Assembly: GCF_040939455.1 (NCBI RefSeq)
Contig: NC_134119.1
Span: forward strand, 3,943,001 to 4,007,000
DNA from: Microcebus murinus
Taxonomy: Eukaryota > Chordata > Mammalia > Primates > Cheirogaleidae
Reading direction: 5' to 3'
Length of the DNA: 64,000 bases
The notes beneath the pieces are model-generated. The model saw nothing but the letters and a program-made list of their open reading frames with translations, did not search any database and had not been told where the DNA came from. Shown here one piece after another: positions 1 to 11,820 of this stretch; the first letter of the stretch is position 1, and the number at the start of each line of letters is the position of its first letter. A program made the position numbers and the translations under genes.

Positions 1-1059
1 CTGTGGATGTAGAGGTTATGGGAGTTCTATCACCTACTACCTGAAAAGTTTTTAATATCTATAGTGACTCGTTTTTTTCCTGAGAGCAACATGAGTTTCT
101 GGGGCAGAGATCAGAGTTATTACCTACAGCAATAACTGTGCCCAACATCCCACAGGGACCCAGTGAGAGGCAGCTCTTAATGCTGCATATACGGGGGTCT
201 GTATGGCAGGTGAGGAGCCCCAAAATCCTGAATCTAGGTGTTTATATACAGAGGCTACACACTAACCCCTCCCGTCACAGAGAGAACTCTTTGCTACCTC
301 GTGTCTTAAGACCTTTTAGGGTGTAAGTGATTTCTTTAGGAAGAGGAAAGGGGAAGGCTTACCCCAGAGTGCCACGATTTTGTTCACCCCTTGAATGGTA
401 GCCAGTGGCTGCAGGTCTAAAATCCTTTGACTTCCAAAGCTTGTTCATCAGCCCAGATGCCAGTGATGTTTGCTCAGACAGCCCTAACCGTGCAGAAACG
501 TGAAAATATTCACTTCTTGGTAACACCAAAGTCAAAAATCTGGACATCTTCTCTGGTTCATCCCTCTCCCTCATCCCTCCATCCAACTGGTCCCCTGGCC
601 CAACCATTCTACCTTGAAGCATGTTTCCTATTTGTCTGTCTCACTTTGTCCCCAGACACTTCCTCAGGTGGGGCCACTGCCTTCACCCTGGCACCGCCTG
701 CAACCGCAGCCTTGATGTTTTTCTGATCTCCTTCCTCCCTTATTCTGTTGGCCACCAACACTCATGTCACTCCTCTGTTCAACATATTCTGTGACTCCCC
801 ATTGACCAAGCATGTGGGGAGTATACCGAGGGCACTACTCAAATTGGCTTTAGGTGGCACACAAACTATTTTCTAAAATTTTAATGATTATGTTTGCTTT
901 TCCAGTTGCCACTTTCATGGCAGGTAAACCTGGTCTTACCTTTGCTGCTATACTAGCTCATTTCCTTTTGAAAATAAATGTGTTTATTTTCCAAATGCTA
1001 AAAGGTGAGTTTATTTAAATAGAAATTTTAAACAAAAATTGCATGAGAAGCTTCTCAAC
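1..1059. other. No gene; possible decayed L2 at about 540-810
   Basis: CATTCTGTGACTCCCCATTG-like sequence near 785-805 and a C/T-rich stretch before it resemble L2, weakly. The frames at 359-726 overlap on opposite strands and look accidental. Confidence 0.35.
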
Positions 1060-3632
1060 CGCACGTGAAACATTCACCACAATAGATCACCTTCTGGGAC
1101 ATAAAACATACTCTCACAAATTTTTAAAAATAGAAATTATATGATGTGTACTCTTAGATAACAATGGAATTAAAGGAGAAATCAATAATAGAAAGATAGC
1201 TGGAAAATTCCAAAACAATGAGTATTAAACAACACACTCCTAAATAACACATGGGTCAAAGAAGAAATCTCACAGGAAATTTTAAAAATATCTTGAACTA
1301 AATGAAAATAAAAGCACAACTTATCACAATTTTGGGGATGCAGCAAAAGCAATGTTTAGAGGAAAATAGATAGCATTAAATGCACATATTAGAAAAGAAG
1401 GAAGATTTAAAATCAATAATCTAAGTTTCCACCTTAAGATACTAAAAAATGAGAAAAATTAAGTACAAAGCGTAAGAAAAGAAATAATAGAAATTAGAGC
1501 AGAAATCAGTGAAATTGAAAAGAGAAAATCAATAGAGAAAATCAAAAGATCAATAAAATTGATAAGCTTGTTGTTAGGCTAATAAGAAAAAAGAAAGAAA
1601 AAACCCAAATTACTAATATCAGAAATGAAAGAGGACCCTGCTACACATTGCATGGAGCTTAGGGGGATAATAAAAGATGAACAATTCAATGCCCACAATT
1701 TTGATAACCTGGACAAAATAGACAAATTTCTTGAAAGACCCATCTGTCAACATTCACACAAGAAGAAACAGATAAACTAAATAGGTCTATATTTATGTTA
1801 AAAATTAAATTTATAATAATAACCTTCCAAAATAGAAGGCACAAAGCCAAGATAGGTATACTGATGAATTATACCAAGAATTTAAGGAAGAAACTATACC
1901 AATACTCTACAGTCACTTTTAGAAGATAGAAACAGAAAGAATACTTCTTAACTCATTCTATGAGGTCAGAACTATCCTAATACCAAAAACAGAGATATTA
2001 TAAAAAAAGATACCTACAGACCAATATCGCTCATGAACACAGACATAAAAATCCTCAACAAAATATTATTAAATCAAATCCAACAATATATAAAAGAACT
2101 ATACACCATGACCAAGTGGAACTTATCCCAGGTATGCAATGCTATTTCACCATGCAAAAACCAGATAATGGAATCCATCGCATTAACAGGTTGAAGAAGA
2201 AAAATGTCATGTTTATATCAATAGATTCAGGGAAAAACATTCAACAAATCCAACACTTCTTCATGATAAAATTTCTCAGTAAAGTAGGAATAAAGGGATC
2301 CTCTTTAGCTTGGTGAAAAATATTTACAAATATTTACAGGTAATGGCATATTCTACTTAACAGTGAGAAACAAGAAACTTTCTCACTAAAATCAAGAACA
2401 AGGCAAGGATATCCCTTCTCATCACTGCTCTTAAACATTAAACTGGAAGTCTTAGCTAACACAATTAGACAAGAAAAGGAAATAAAAGATATAATGTTTA
2501 GGAAGAATGAAATAAAACTGTCTTTGTTCTCAGATGATGCAATTGTCCAAGTAGAAAATCATAAAGAATTCCTCCCCCACCTCTGGAATGAATAACTGAT
2601 TATAGCAAGGTTGCAGGGTACAAGATTAATGTATAAAAGCCAGTCACTTTCCTATATACCAGCTCTGAACAAGTGGAATTTGAAATTAAAAATACTGTAT
2701 CATTTACATTATCACCCCCCCAAAATAAAATACGTAGGTATAAACTTAACAAAATAAGTATGAGATCTATATGGAAAATTACAAAACTCTGTTGAAAGGT
2801 ATCAAAGAACTAAATACAGAGAGAAATACTCCATGTCTTATGGATAGGAAGACTCAATATTGTCAAGATGTTAGCTCTTCCCAACTTGATCTATAGATTC
2901 AACACAATTCCAGTCAAAATCCCAGCAAGTTGTTCTGTTGATCTTGACAAATTGATCCAACTGATCCTAAACTTTATATGGAGAGACTAATGATCTAGAA
3001 GAACGAACACAATATTGAAGGATAAGAGCAAAGTTGGAAGACTGACACTACTCATCTTCAAGACATACTATAAAGCTACAGTAATCAAGACAGTGTGGTA
3101 TTGGTGACAGTATAGACAAACAGACCAGTGCAACAGAATAGAGTCCAGAAATAGGCCCACATAAATATAGTCAACTGATCTTTGACAAAGGAGCAAAAGC
3201 AGTACAATGGAGAGAAGATAGTCTTTTCAACAAATGATGCTGAAATAACTGGACATCCACATGCAAATAAATAAATAAATCTAGACACGGGTCTTACACC
3301 CTTCACAAAAAATTAATTCAAAATGAATCATAGATGTAAGTGTAAAATGCAAAATTATAAAACTCCTAGAAGATAACGTAGGAGAAAATCTAAATAAACT
3401 TGGGTTGGATGATGACTTTTTAGACACACCAAAGGAACTATTCATGAAAGAAGGAAGGCAAGATCCTTCCCCACAAAGCCAGTCCAAGAAATCTGAGCTG
3501 GGTTTCATTAAAATTAAATTTTCTCTTCTGTGAAAGTCACTGTCAAGAAAATGAAAGATAAGCCACAGACTGGGAGAAAATATTTGCAAAAAGCATATCA
3601 GATAAAGAACTCTTATCCAAAATATACAAAGA
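1060..3632 (+). mobile_element. Old L1 (L1M-type) ORF2, 5'-truncated, left part
   Basis: The sequence follows L1 ORF2 from the endonuclease region into the reverse transcriptase and C-terminal part. The RT catalytic site is recognisable near 2528-2550 as a decayed LFSDDAIV (normally FADD). Many stops and frameshifts make it dead. It breaks at about 3632 (ATATACAAAGAG) and its next segment resumes at about 8464 (GTACACAAAGAAC), so everything between was inserted later. Confidence 0.88.
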
Positions 3633-4741
3633 GACAGATTTCAGCAAAATGGCCTCATGATAACCACAAAGCAAAAATCTATCATAGATACACAAAAGAT
3701 AAAGAGAAAGGAATCAAAGTGTCCACTACAGAAGGTCATCAAATCACAAAGGAAGACAATAAGAGAAGAAAGGGGGAAAAAATCTATACAACAACTAGAA
3801 GGCAATTAACAAAATGGCTGTAGTATGTCCTTACCTATCAAAAATTATCTTGAATGTAGGCCGGGCGCGGTGGCTCACGCCTGTAATCCTAGCTCTCTGG
3901 GAGGCCTAGGCGGGCGGATTGCTCGAGGTCAGGAGTTCGAAACCAGCCTGAGCAAGAGCGAGACCCCGTCTCTACTATAAATAGAAAGAAATTAATTGGC
4001 CAACTGATATGTATATAAAAAATTAGCCGGGCATGGTGGCGCATGCCTGTAGTCCCAACTACTCGGGAGGCTGAGGCAGAAGGATCGCTCGAGCCCAGGA
4101 GTGTGAGGTTGCTGTGAGCTAGGCTGACGCCACGGCACTCACTCTAGCCTGGACAACAAAAAGCGAGACTCTGTCTCAAAAAAAAAAAAAAAAAAAAAAA
4201 TTATCTTGAATGTAAGTGGATTCAATTCTCCAATCAAAAGACATAAAGTGGCTGAATGGGTTTTAAAAAAAAGAAGAAGAAAACTATATACTGCCTAAAA
4301 GAGACTCACTTCAGCTTTAAGGACACATCACGTATAGACTAAAAGTAAAGGGATGGAAAAGGACGTTCCATGCAAATGAAAGTAAAAGAGAGCAAAGGTA
4401 GCCATACTTATATCAGACAAAATAGACTTTATGTAAAAAAAAATGTAAAAAAGAGACAAAGAAAGTAATTATACAATGATAAAAAGGTCAATTCATTAAG
4501 AGAATATAAAAATTGTAAATATGTATGCATCTAACATCAGAGCACCTAAATATATAAAGCAAATATTAATAGCTCTGAAGGGAAAGAGAGACAGCAATAC
4601 CCTCAGAGTCAGGGAGTTCAATTACACACACTCAACAATGGGTAAATCATCCAGAAAGAAGATAAATAAGGAAATATTAGAGTCAAACTATACTTTAGAC
4701 CAAATGGATCTAACAGACATGTACAGAACATGCCATTCAAC
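3633..4741 (+). mobile_element. Second L1, left part: start of ORF2 (interrupted by an Alu)
   Basis: It starts in the region just before ORF2. The ORF2 start is recognisable at 3814 (MAVVCPYLS), and after the Alu at 3859-4200 the frame continues as ILNVSGFNSPIKRHKVAEW. The endonuclease-domain sequence runs to about 4741 and then jumps, across an Alu-tail remnant, to the far C-terminal part of ORF2. It inserted into the older L1 at 3632. Confidence 0.85.
3859..4200 (+). mobile_element. Strepsirrhine Alu (dimeric)
   Basis: A full dimer runs from GGCCGGGCGCGGTGG to a long A-tail, with the strepsirrhine linker AGAAAGAAATTAATTGGCCA. Flanking repeats are AAAATTATCTTGAATGTA (3841-3858) and TTATCTTGAATGTA from 4201, the leading A's merging with the tail. 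Confidence 0.95.
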
Positions 4742-4781
4742 AGAGTGAGAATTTGTGTCTAAAAAAAGAAAGAAAAAAAAT
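4742..4781 (+). mobile_element. Remnant Alu tail at an L1 deletion junction
   Basis: CAACAGAGTGAGAATTTGTG followed by TCT and an A-rich run copies the last bases and tail of an Alu, but no Alu body precedes it. It lies exactly where the host L1 jumps from the endonuclease region to the late reverse-transcriptase region. Confidence 0.6.
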
Positions 4782-6653
4782 TCAGTGAAGTTATAGGATA
4801 TAAAATTAACAGATAAAAATCAGGCCGGTGCAGTGATGCACACCTGTAAGTCCCAGTTATTGGAAAGGCTGAGGGAAAAGCACTGCTTGAGCCCAGAAGT
4901 TCTGGGTTATAATGCACTATGCCTCTTGGGTGTCTGCACTAAGTTCAGCATCAGTATGGTGACCTCCCGGGAGTGGGGACCACTAAGCTGTCTAAGGAGG
5001 GGTAGACTGGTCCATGTCATAAACAGAGCAGGTCAAAACTCTCCTGCTGATCAGTAGTGGGATTGTGCACATGATTAGTCACTGCACTGCAGCCTGGACC
5101 TGAACATAGCAAGACCCCACCTGTTAAAAAATAAATGCTTTAAAAATCAGTAACATTTCTACACATTAACAATGAATTATCTGAAAAATAAATCAAGAAA
5201 ACAACCACATTTAAAATGGCATCCAAAAAATAACAAAATACTTAGAAAAAAAAATGTAACCAAGGAGGTGAAAGTTCTGTATACTGGAAATTATAAGGCA
5301 TTGATGCAAGAAATTTAGGAAAACAAAAATAAATGGAAAGATTTCTCATGTTCATGGATTGGAAGAATTTATATTGCTAAGATGTCCATACTACCCAAGA
5401 CAATCTACAGATCAATGCAATCCTTATCAAAATCCTTATGGCATTTTTCACAGAAATACAAAAAAAAAAAAATCCTAAAATTCATATGGAACCATGAAAG
5501 ACCCTGAATAGCTAAAGCAATCTTGAGCAAAAAGAACAAAGGTGGAGGCATCACACTACCTGATTTCAATGTCTGCTACAAAGCTATAATAGTCAAAACA
5601 GCATGGTATTGGCATAAAAATAGACATAGACCAACAGCACTGAATAGAGAGCCCAGAAATAAACTTACTCATTTACAGTCAATTGATCTTCAACAGAGGC
5701 ACCGAGAACATACAATGGGGAAAGGACAGTCTCTTCAATAAAAGGTGTTGAGAAAACTAGATATCCATGTGCTAAAGAATGAAATTGAACCCTATCTCAC
5801 ACCATACACAAAAATCAGCTCAAAATGGATAAAAGATTTAAACACAGGACCTGAAACTATAAAACTACCAAAAGACATAGTGAAATGTGTCTTGGCAAAG
5901 ATTTTTGGATAAGACCCAAAAGCACAGGCAACAAAAGTAAAAACAGACAAACTAAAAAGCTTCTGCACAGCAAAGGAGACAACAGAGCACAGAGACAACC
6001 TAAAAAATGGGAGAAATTATTTGCAACCCACACATCCGACAAAAGGTCAATGTCTAAAATATACAAGGAACTTAACTGAATAGTAAGAAAACAATAACCC
6101 CATTTAAAACTGGGTAATGAATCTGAATGGACATTTCTCAAAAGAAGACATACAATGCACAACAGGTATATGAAAAATGCTCAACAATGCTAATTATCAG
6201 GGAAATGCAAATTAAAAGCACAATAAGGTATCACCTCACACATGTTAGAATGGCTATTATCAAAAAGACAAGAGATAGCAAGTATTGATCAGAATATAGA
6301 GAAAAGGAAACTCTTGTACACTGTTGGTGGGAATGTAAATTAGTACAGGTATTATAGAAAACAGTATGGAGTTTCCTCAAAAAATTAAAAATAGAACTAG
6401 CATATGACTCAGCCATCTCACTTCTGCGTATATATCCAAAGGACATAAAATCAGTACATTAGTGAGATATCTGCACTCTCGTGTTCATTGCATTATTCAC
6501 AATAGCCAAGATACCGAATCAACCTAGGCATCCAACAGCAGATGAATGGATAAAGAAAATGTGCCATACACACACATACACATACATAGTGGAATACCAC
6601 TCAGCTGTTAAAAAGAAGCAAATCCTGTTATTTGCTTCAAAGTAGATAAACTT
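4782..6653 (+). mobile_element. Second L1, middle part: ORF2 C-terminal region and start of 3' UTR
   Basis: After the deletion junction the L1 resumes, is interrupted by the 7SL pseudogene (4824-5150) and continues through the ORF2 C-terminal region. Landmarks are GGAGGCATCACACTACCTGA near 5545, TGGCATAAAAATAGACATAG near 5610 and CTGTTGGTGGGAATGTAAA near 6321. Short translated pieces look L1-like but are repeatedly broken. A lemur-type L1 cuts it at 6653. Confidence 0.87.
4824..5124 (+). pseudogene. 7SL (SRP) RNA retropseudogene, full length
   Basis: About 300 bp match 7SL RNA end to end, including the central S domain that Alus lack (for example CACTAAGTTCAGCATCAGTA, TGGTGACCTCCCGGGAG, GGAGCAGGTCAAAACTC in slightly decayed form, and CTGATCAGTAGTGGGAT). 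The Alu-domain ends are also present (GCCGGTGCAGTGATGCA at the start, AGCAAGACCCCACCTG at the end), followed by an A-rich tail. Ten-base direct repeats TAAAAATCAG flank it at 4814-4823 and 5141-5150. Many CpGs have decayed to TG or CA, so it is old and unlikely to be functional. It sits inside the L1 spanning 3633-7680. Confidence 0.9.
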
Positions 6654-7046
6654 TGTGTAGCATCAAGTATTTCTATTGGAGTTGATTTCTCATTTTATTC
6701 CATTGTGGCCTGAAAAGATGCATGGTATAATTTCTATCTTTTTTAATTTGCTGAGACATGTTTTGTGGCCTAGGATGATGGAACAAGCACCACATGTACT
6801 CACCATCAAATTGGTATGAACTGATCAACACTTACGTGCATATATGGTAGTAACATCCATCGGGTGTCAGGCAAGTGGGAGGAGGGAGGGGGGATGGGCA
6901 TATTCACGCCAATGGGTGCAGTGCACACTGTCTGGGGGATGGACACACTTACAGCTCTGACTCGGGAGGGGCAAAGGCAATATATGTAACCTAAACATTT
7001 GTACCCCTGTAATATTCTGAAATAAAAAAATAAATATTTAAAAAAA
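6654..7046 (+). mobile_element. Lemur-type L1 insertion with inverted 5' segment
   Basis: Perfect 11-bp direct repeats TAGATAAACTT (6643-6653 and 7047-7057) bound the insert. The first part, to about 6778, reads on the minus strand as L1 ORF2 endonuclease-region sequence (reverse complement of GGAGTTGATTTCTCATTTTA and following). The rest is an L1 3' UTR on the plus strand, with a G-rich tract (GGGAGGAGGGAGGGGGGATG) and ending ACCCCTGTAATATTCTGAAA plus an A-rich tail. This is the product expected from twin priming. Confidence 0.85.
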
Positions 7047-7680
7047 TAGATAAACTTGGAGGACATTATGTTAAGTGAAATAAGCCAGGCACAGAAAGAC
7101 AAATACTGTTTGATCTCACTTATATGTGGAATCTAATAAAGTTGAATTCACAGAAGTATAAAGTAGAACAGTGGTTACTAGGGGTTGTGGGGGAGGTTGA
7201 GGAGATGCTGGCAAAGAACACAAAGTCAGTTAGATGGAGGAGTAAGTTCAAGAGATCTATTATACAGCATGGTGACTCTAGTTAATAACAACGTATGTTG
7301 TATTCTTGAAAACTAAGAAAGTAGATTTTAAAAGTTCTCACCATAAAAGAAATGATAAGTATATGAGGTAATGCATATGTTAATTAGCTTGATTTGGCCA
7401 TTTCAAGAGTGTCTACAGGCTGGGTGCGGTAGCTCACGCCTGTAATCCTAGCACTCTGGGAGGCCGAGGCGGGCGGATCGCTCAAGGTCAGAAGTTCAAA
7501 ACCAGCCTGAGCAAGACCTCGTCTCTACTAAAAATAGAAAGAAATTAATTGACCAACTAAAAATATATATACAAAAAAAAAAGAGTGTCTACACATTTCA
7601 AAATGGCATGTACCTGATAAATACACATAATTTTTGTCAATTAAATTACTAATAAATAAATAAATATTTTAAAAAATAAA
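7047..7680 (+). mobile_element. Second L1, right part: 3' UTR (split by a half Alu)
   Basis: It resumes at GGAGGACATTATGTTAAGTG and runs through typical L1 3' UTR sequence (AACAGTGGTTACTAGGGG, TCTACT-like TCTATTATACAGCATGGTGA) to an A-rich end near 7640-7680. The one-armed Alu at 7418-7580 interrupts it. Confidence 0.8.
7418..7580 (+). mobile_element. One-armed strepsirrhine Alu (left monomer plus linker only)
   Basis: The left monomer and the strepsirrhine linker (GAAATTAATTGACCAACTAA) are present, then ATATATATACA and A's, with no right monomer. Perfect 13-bp repeats AAGAGTGTCTACA flank it at 7405-7417 and 7581-7593, so it integrated in this form; the linker A-run serves as its tail. Confidence 0.92.
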
Positions 7681-8455
7681 AAAGTTGAACTCACAAAAGC
7701 AGAAAGAACAGTGGTTACCAGAAGTGTAGGGAGGAAGAGAATAGGGAGATTTGGATCAAAGGGTATGAACATTTGGTTAGACAGGAGGAATAAGTTCCGG
7801 CGATCTATTCTACAGCATGTTAATTACAGTCACTAATGTAATGTATACTTGAAAATTGCTAGGAGAGTAGATCTTAAATGTTCTCACCATAAACTGTGAT
7901 AAGCATGTGAGATGAGGAATATGTCAATTACCCTGCCTTAATCATTGTACAATGTACATGTGTATCAAACATTATACTTATACTGTATAAATGTATATAA
8001 TAATGTATACAGTATAAATGCATACAATTTTTCATTTGTCAATTAAAACTTAATAGAGGCCGGGCGCTGTGGCTCACGCCTGTAATCCTAGCTCTTGGGA
8101 GGCCGAGGCGGGCGGATTGCTCAAGGTCAGGAGTTCAATACCAGCCTGAGCAAGAGCGAGACCCCGTCTCTACTATAAATAGAAAGAAATTAATTGGCCA
8201 ACTGATATATATATAAAAAAAATTAGCCGGGCATGGTGGCGCATGCCTGTAGTCCCAGCTACTCGGAGGCTGAGGCAGGAGGATCGCTTGAGCCCAGGAG
8301 TTTGAGGTTGCTGTGAGCTAGGCTGACGCCACGGCACTCACTCTAGCCTGGACAACAAAGTGAGACTCTGTCTCAAAAAAAAAAAAAAAAACTTAATGGA
8401 GCTTAAAACAAATACACACACATATACATACACACACTATGGCACCAGTTTTTGA
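7681..8455 (+). mobile_element. Third L1 3' UTR copy, 5'-truncated, split by an Alu
   Basis: It begins in the middle of an L1 3' UTR (AAGTTGAACTCACAAAAGCA) straight after the A-rich end of the previous one and repeats the same landmarks in a diverged version (GAACAGTGGTTACCAG, GATCTATTCTACAGCATGTT). The Alu at 8058-8387 splits its tail. It could be a separate insertion into the poly-A or a diverged tandem 3' end. Confidence 0.7.
8058..8387 (+). mobile_element. Strepsirrhine Alu (dimeric)
   Basis: Full dimer with linker and A-tail. Target duplication TAAAACTTAATAGA (8044-8057) is repeated with one change as AAAACTTAATGGA (8388-8400). Confidence 0.95.
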
Positions 8456-8463
8456 AAAAAAAA

Positions 8464-9490
8464 TGTACACAAAGAACACTTAAAACTCATCAGTAAAAAA
8501 CAAACAGCCCAATTAAACAATGGGCCAAAGACCTTGTCAGACAGCTCACTGAAGAAGATACACAGATGGCACATACGCACGTGGAAAGGTGCTCCACACC
8601 CTGTGTCATGAGGGCAATCTAAATTAAAACATCAGTGAGACACCACTACACACCTGTTAGAATGACTGAAATCCAGAACCCTGTTAACAACCAATGCTGG
8701 TGAGAACACAGAGCAGAGAAACTCCCATTCACTCTGCTGGTGGGAATGCAAAGTGACACAGCCACTCTGAAGACAGTGTGGCAACTTCTTACAAAACTAA
8801 ACACACTCCTACCATACAATCCAGCAACTGTGCTCCTTGGTATTTACCCAAGAATTGAAAACGTATGTCCACATAAAAACCTGCGCACAGATGTTTACAA
8901 CAGCTTTATTCACAATTGCCAAAACTTGGAAGCAACCAAGATATCCTTCGGTAGGTAAATGGATAAATAAAATGTGATATAGTCAGACAATGGAATATTA
9001 TTTGATGCTAAAAAGAAATGAGCTATCAAGCCTCAACAAGACAAGAAAGAAACTTACACGCATATTGCTAAGTAAAAGAAGCCAATCTGAAAAGATTACA
9101 TACTGTGTGATTCCAACTATATGACACTATGAAGACAGTAAAAAGATCAGTGGTTGCCAAGGATTAGGGGAGAGAGGGATGAACAGACTGATGCACGGAC
9201 TTCTAGGGCATTGAAACTACTCAGCATGATACTACGATGTTGGATACATGTCATTTTGACTTTGTCCAAACCCATAGGATGTACACCAAGAATAAATCCT
9301 AATGTAAACTATGGACCTTGAGTGATAATTATGTGTCAATGTAGCTTCAACAAATATATCACTCTCCTGGAATATGTTGACAGTGGGAGACAGTGTGGGG
9401 CAGGGGCTACATGAGAAATCTCTGCACAGCTCAATTTTGCTGTGAACCTAAAACTGATCTAAAAAATAAAGTCTATGTTGAAAAAAACAA
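8464..9490 (+). mobile_element. Old L1 right part: ORF2 end, 3' UTR and tail
   Basis: It continues the element broken at 3632: the end of ORF2 (pattern AACAATGGGCCAAAGACC), then the 3' UTR with GGTTGCCAAGGATTAGGGG and GTGATAATTATGTGTCAATG, ending in AATAAAGTC and an A-rich tail near 9480-9500. Together the parts give roughly 3.6 kb of a 5'-truncated copy. Confidence 0.85.
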
Positions 9491-11160
9491 CAACAATACC
9501 AGCTTATGAATTAATCAAAACCAAAAACATCCAACAGGCAAACATTTATAACTATATGAGAACAAAGTTCTCAAAGTTATTTGCCGTTTCTGACCTCATC
9601 CAAGGATGTCAAACACTGGGAATGTAAACTAGCTGTGGATTGAAGTTGGAAAGGAGAAGTCACTGGATTGAGAATGACAAACAAGCAAAACAACAGCAAA
9701 AATATAATCTGTCCCCAGGCACAGCGGCCAAAATCCGACAGGAAAGGATTAAGTTTTACAGTTGACTTACCTGCCCAGAAATTCAGCCCATGGCTGAACA
9801 GAAAGAAGAAACCAGGCTATTTATTTCTAAATATTTTTTTAAAGACCAGATTTTCATCCTATAAAGTATGGCAAGAAAAGATAACAAGTTGATTTTCCAC
9901 TCTGGTAGCTGACTTTGGAAGGAGAGAAACGTTTATTTTTATCAGTTTCTCATTCGCTCATGATGGTGGTTTTGAAGCTGATGGCAGGAGGATATAGACA
10001 CCCAGTCATGAGGCATAGCATGTCCTGAGCTGCCAACCAACACCATGTGAAAATTACAATTATTCCATTCTACAGAATTGATATCACACCTTGTCTCTGG
10101 AGAGCTCTAGGCAGTATTCAAATTGCATTTAAACACCAAATTAAAATTTTAACTATAAAAAATAAGGGGATAAACAAGAGCGAATCATATTATAATATTA
10201 TATTAGTAAAAATATGGCTAGGAGAAGGAAGTGGATTTTCCATATTGCCATTATGCTAAATATGCCGTGATTTCCATTAGAACCACAGGAAGCACACGGC
10301 CCATTTAGCATCAGTCTTCATCAGTGTCCTGGTCTCTCACTAGCATTTATTAAGGAACCGTGGATACCAGCTACTCTCCAAGTCCAGTCACTAGAGAGCA
10401 AATTCCTGTACAAGTTTTCCCAACAGTGACTAATGCAGACCTACAATTTCTCATTTTCCAAAAGACATTTTTAAAGGAGAATAGAAAAAGGCAACTAGCC
10501 AAGTTGAGAATAGGCCTGCCATTGACTTGCTTCTCTGCTTTTCATCCAGATGTTCTGGCTCATGAGGCCAAAGCCTCCTTGGACCGTTGTGCTGAACAGG
10601 GGGTTCCTTTTCCCTCTCAAGCCTCTCTCTTCTCCTCTCATTCCTCCAGGACCTCTCTCCCTCCCCAAATGCAAAGGCCATAGAACTGTTTCAAGCTACT
10701 GAGGCTTTTTAAGCAGGACTGTATTGGAAAAGACTGAAGGACACATTTAAAGGAGAATTTGGTCTCAGGACTGATTTATGTAAAATAATAAATGGTGCCA
10801 CTTGGCTGTTTATAGAGTTAGAGATAAAATTAGATTCTAGACAGTCCTTCCTTGTGCACATGGGGTAACTCTGATGGATTACTGCCTTCATGTGACTTAG
10901 GATAACAACCGCTCATGGAAATTTACAAGGGGCTCCTTGAGAACACATTTTACAGCCACATCCAATAATTCAGAAGGATATTTCAGGCTCCCAAAATGAC
11001 TCAAATTTAATTTGGGAATAATACTTGGAAATAGAAAGTTGATGAAAAGTACCAACTAGTTTAACAATTGTGAAAAGTTACTTCACTCTCCACAGCTAAG
11101 CAGAAATCCTTTCTACCCCATTCCTCCCCAGTCTCACCTCCATGGGCACACTTTCAACCT
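9491..11160. other. Single-copy DNA, nothing recognised
   Basis: No repeat family, RNA gene or convincing coding exon was seen. Open frames near 10360-10683 on both strands overlap each other and resemble no known protein. Confidence 0.5.
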
Positions 11161-11170
11161 GGCTGTCCTC

Positions 11171-11204
11171 AAAAAAAAAAAAAAAGAGAGAGAGAGAGAG
11201 AGAG
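11171..11204 (+). repeat. Poly-A/(AG)n microsatellite
   Basis: Fifteen A's are followed by about ten AG repeats. Confidence 0.9.
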
Positions 11205-11449
11205 AAAAGGAGAGCAGACCGTAGCCGAGAAATGTAGAGAGATGATCATTTCATCAGCTGGTCAAGAAGGAAGGAGTTAGAATTTTAGAGAGCTATTGCC
11301 CTTGACCTTGGGAGTTTTACTTTCTTCTAAGAGGTTGGAAATCAGACTGGCCCAGAGTGTTACTATCTAATCAGGCTTTAAAGTCTTCTTGACCCAGAGG
11401 AAAGCTGCCCTCTGGCATTAATGAGTTGTGTTGAATCCTTTAATTCACA

Positions 11450-11820
11450 TAACAAGTATTTATTGGACGACTACCACAGGCTTGGCGCTCTGCTAGTGCT
11501 AGAGATACGAATGGGGTAATGAGCAGATCATGCTCAAAATCAGTCTATAAAGCAGGGTGCAAAGCGCTCTTATGAGGGAAAAGTAGAGGCGACGAAGATA
11601 CTCTTCCAAAGTAAGAGAAGGCTAAATTGAGACCTGAAGGAAGAGTAAGCTAGCCAGGCAAAACTTGGGCAGCAGAGAGAGGGTGGGAAATACAGAGGTG
11701 GTATTGGGGAGGGCTGGGTTGATGAATTGCAGGTAAAAAAATCAAGAAGACTTAGAAGACTGGACTGTAAAGAGGGAGAAGGTGAGGGGTGGGTAACGAG
11801 ACTGAAGAATCAAGGAATAG
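11450..11820 (+). repeat. Ancient interspersed repeat ('cctactatgtgccaggcac' type)
   Basis: The order TATTTATTGGACGACTACCA, GGCTTGGCGCTCTGCTAG, then GAGACCTGAAGGAAGAGTAA and AGCTAGCCAGGCAAAAC follows a widespread old mammalian repeat that I remember but cannot name with certainty (L2 or MIR class). Weak similarity may extend into the CpG island that follows. Confidence 0.45.

Noticed and set aside
2116..2316. Reverse-transcriptase-like peptide
   Set aside because: It is a fragment of the dead L1 ORF2 and not a host gene.
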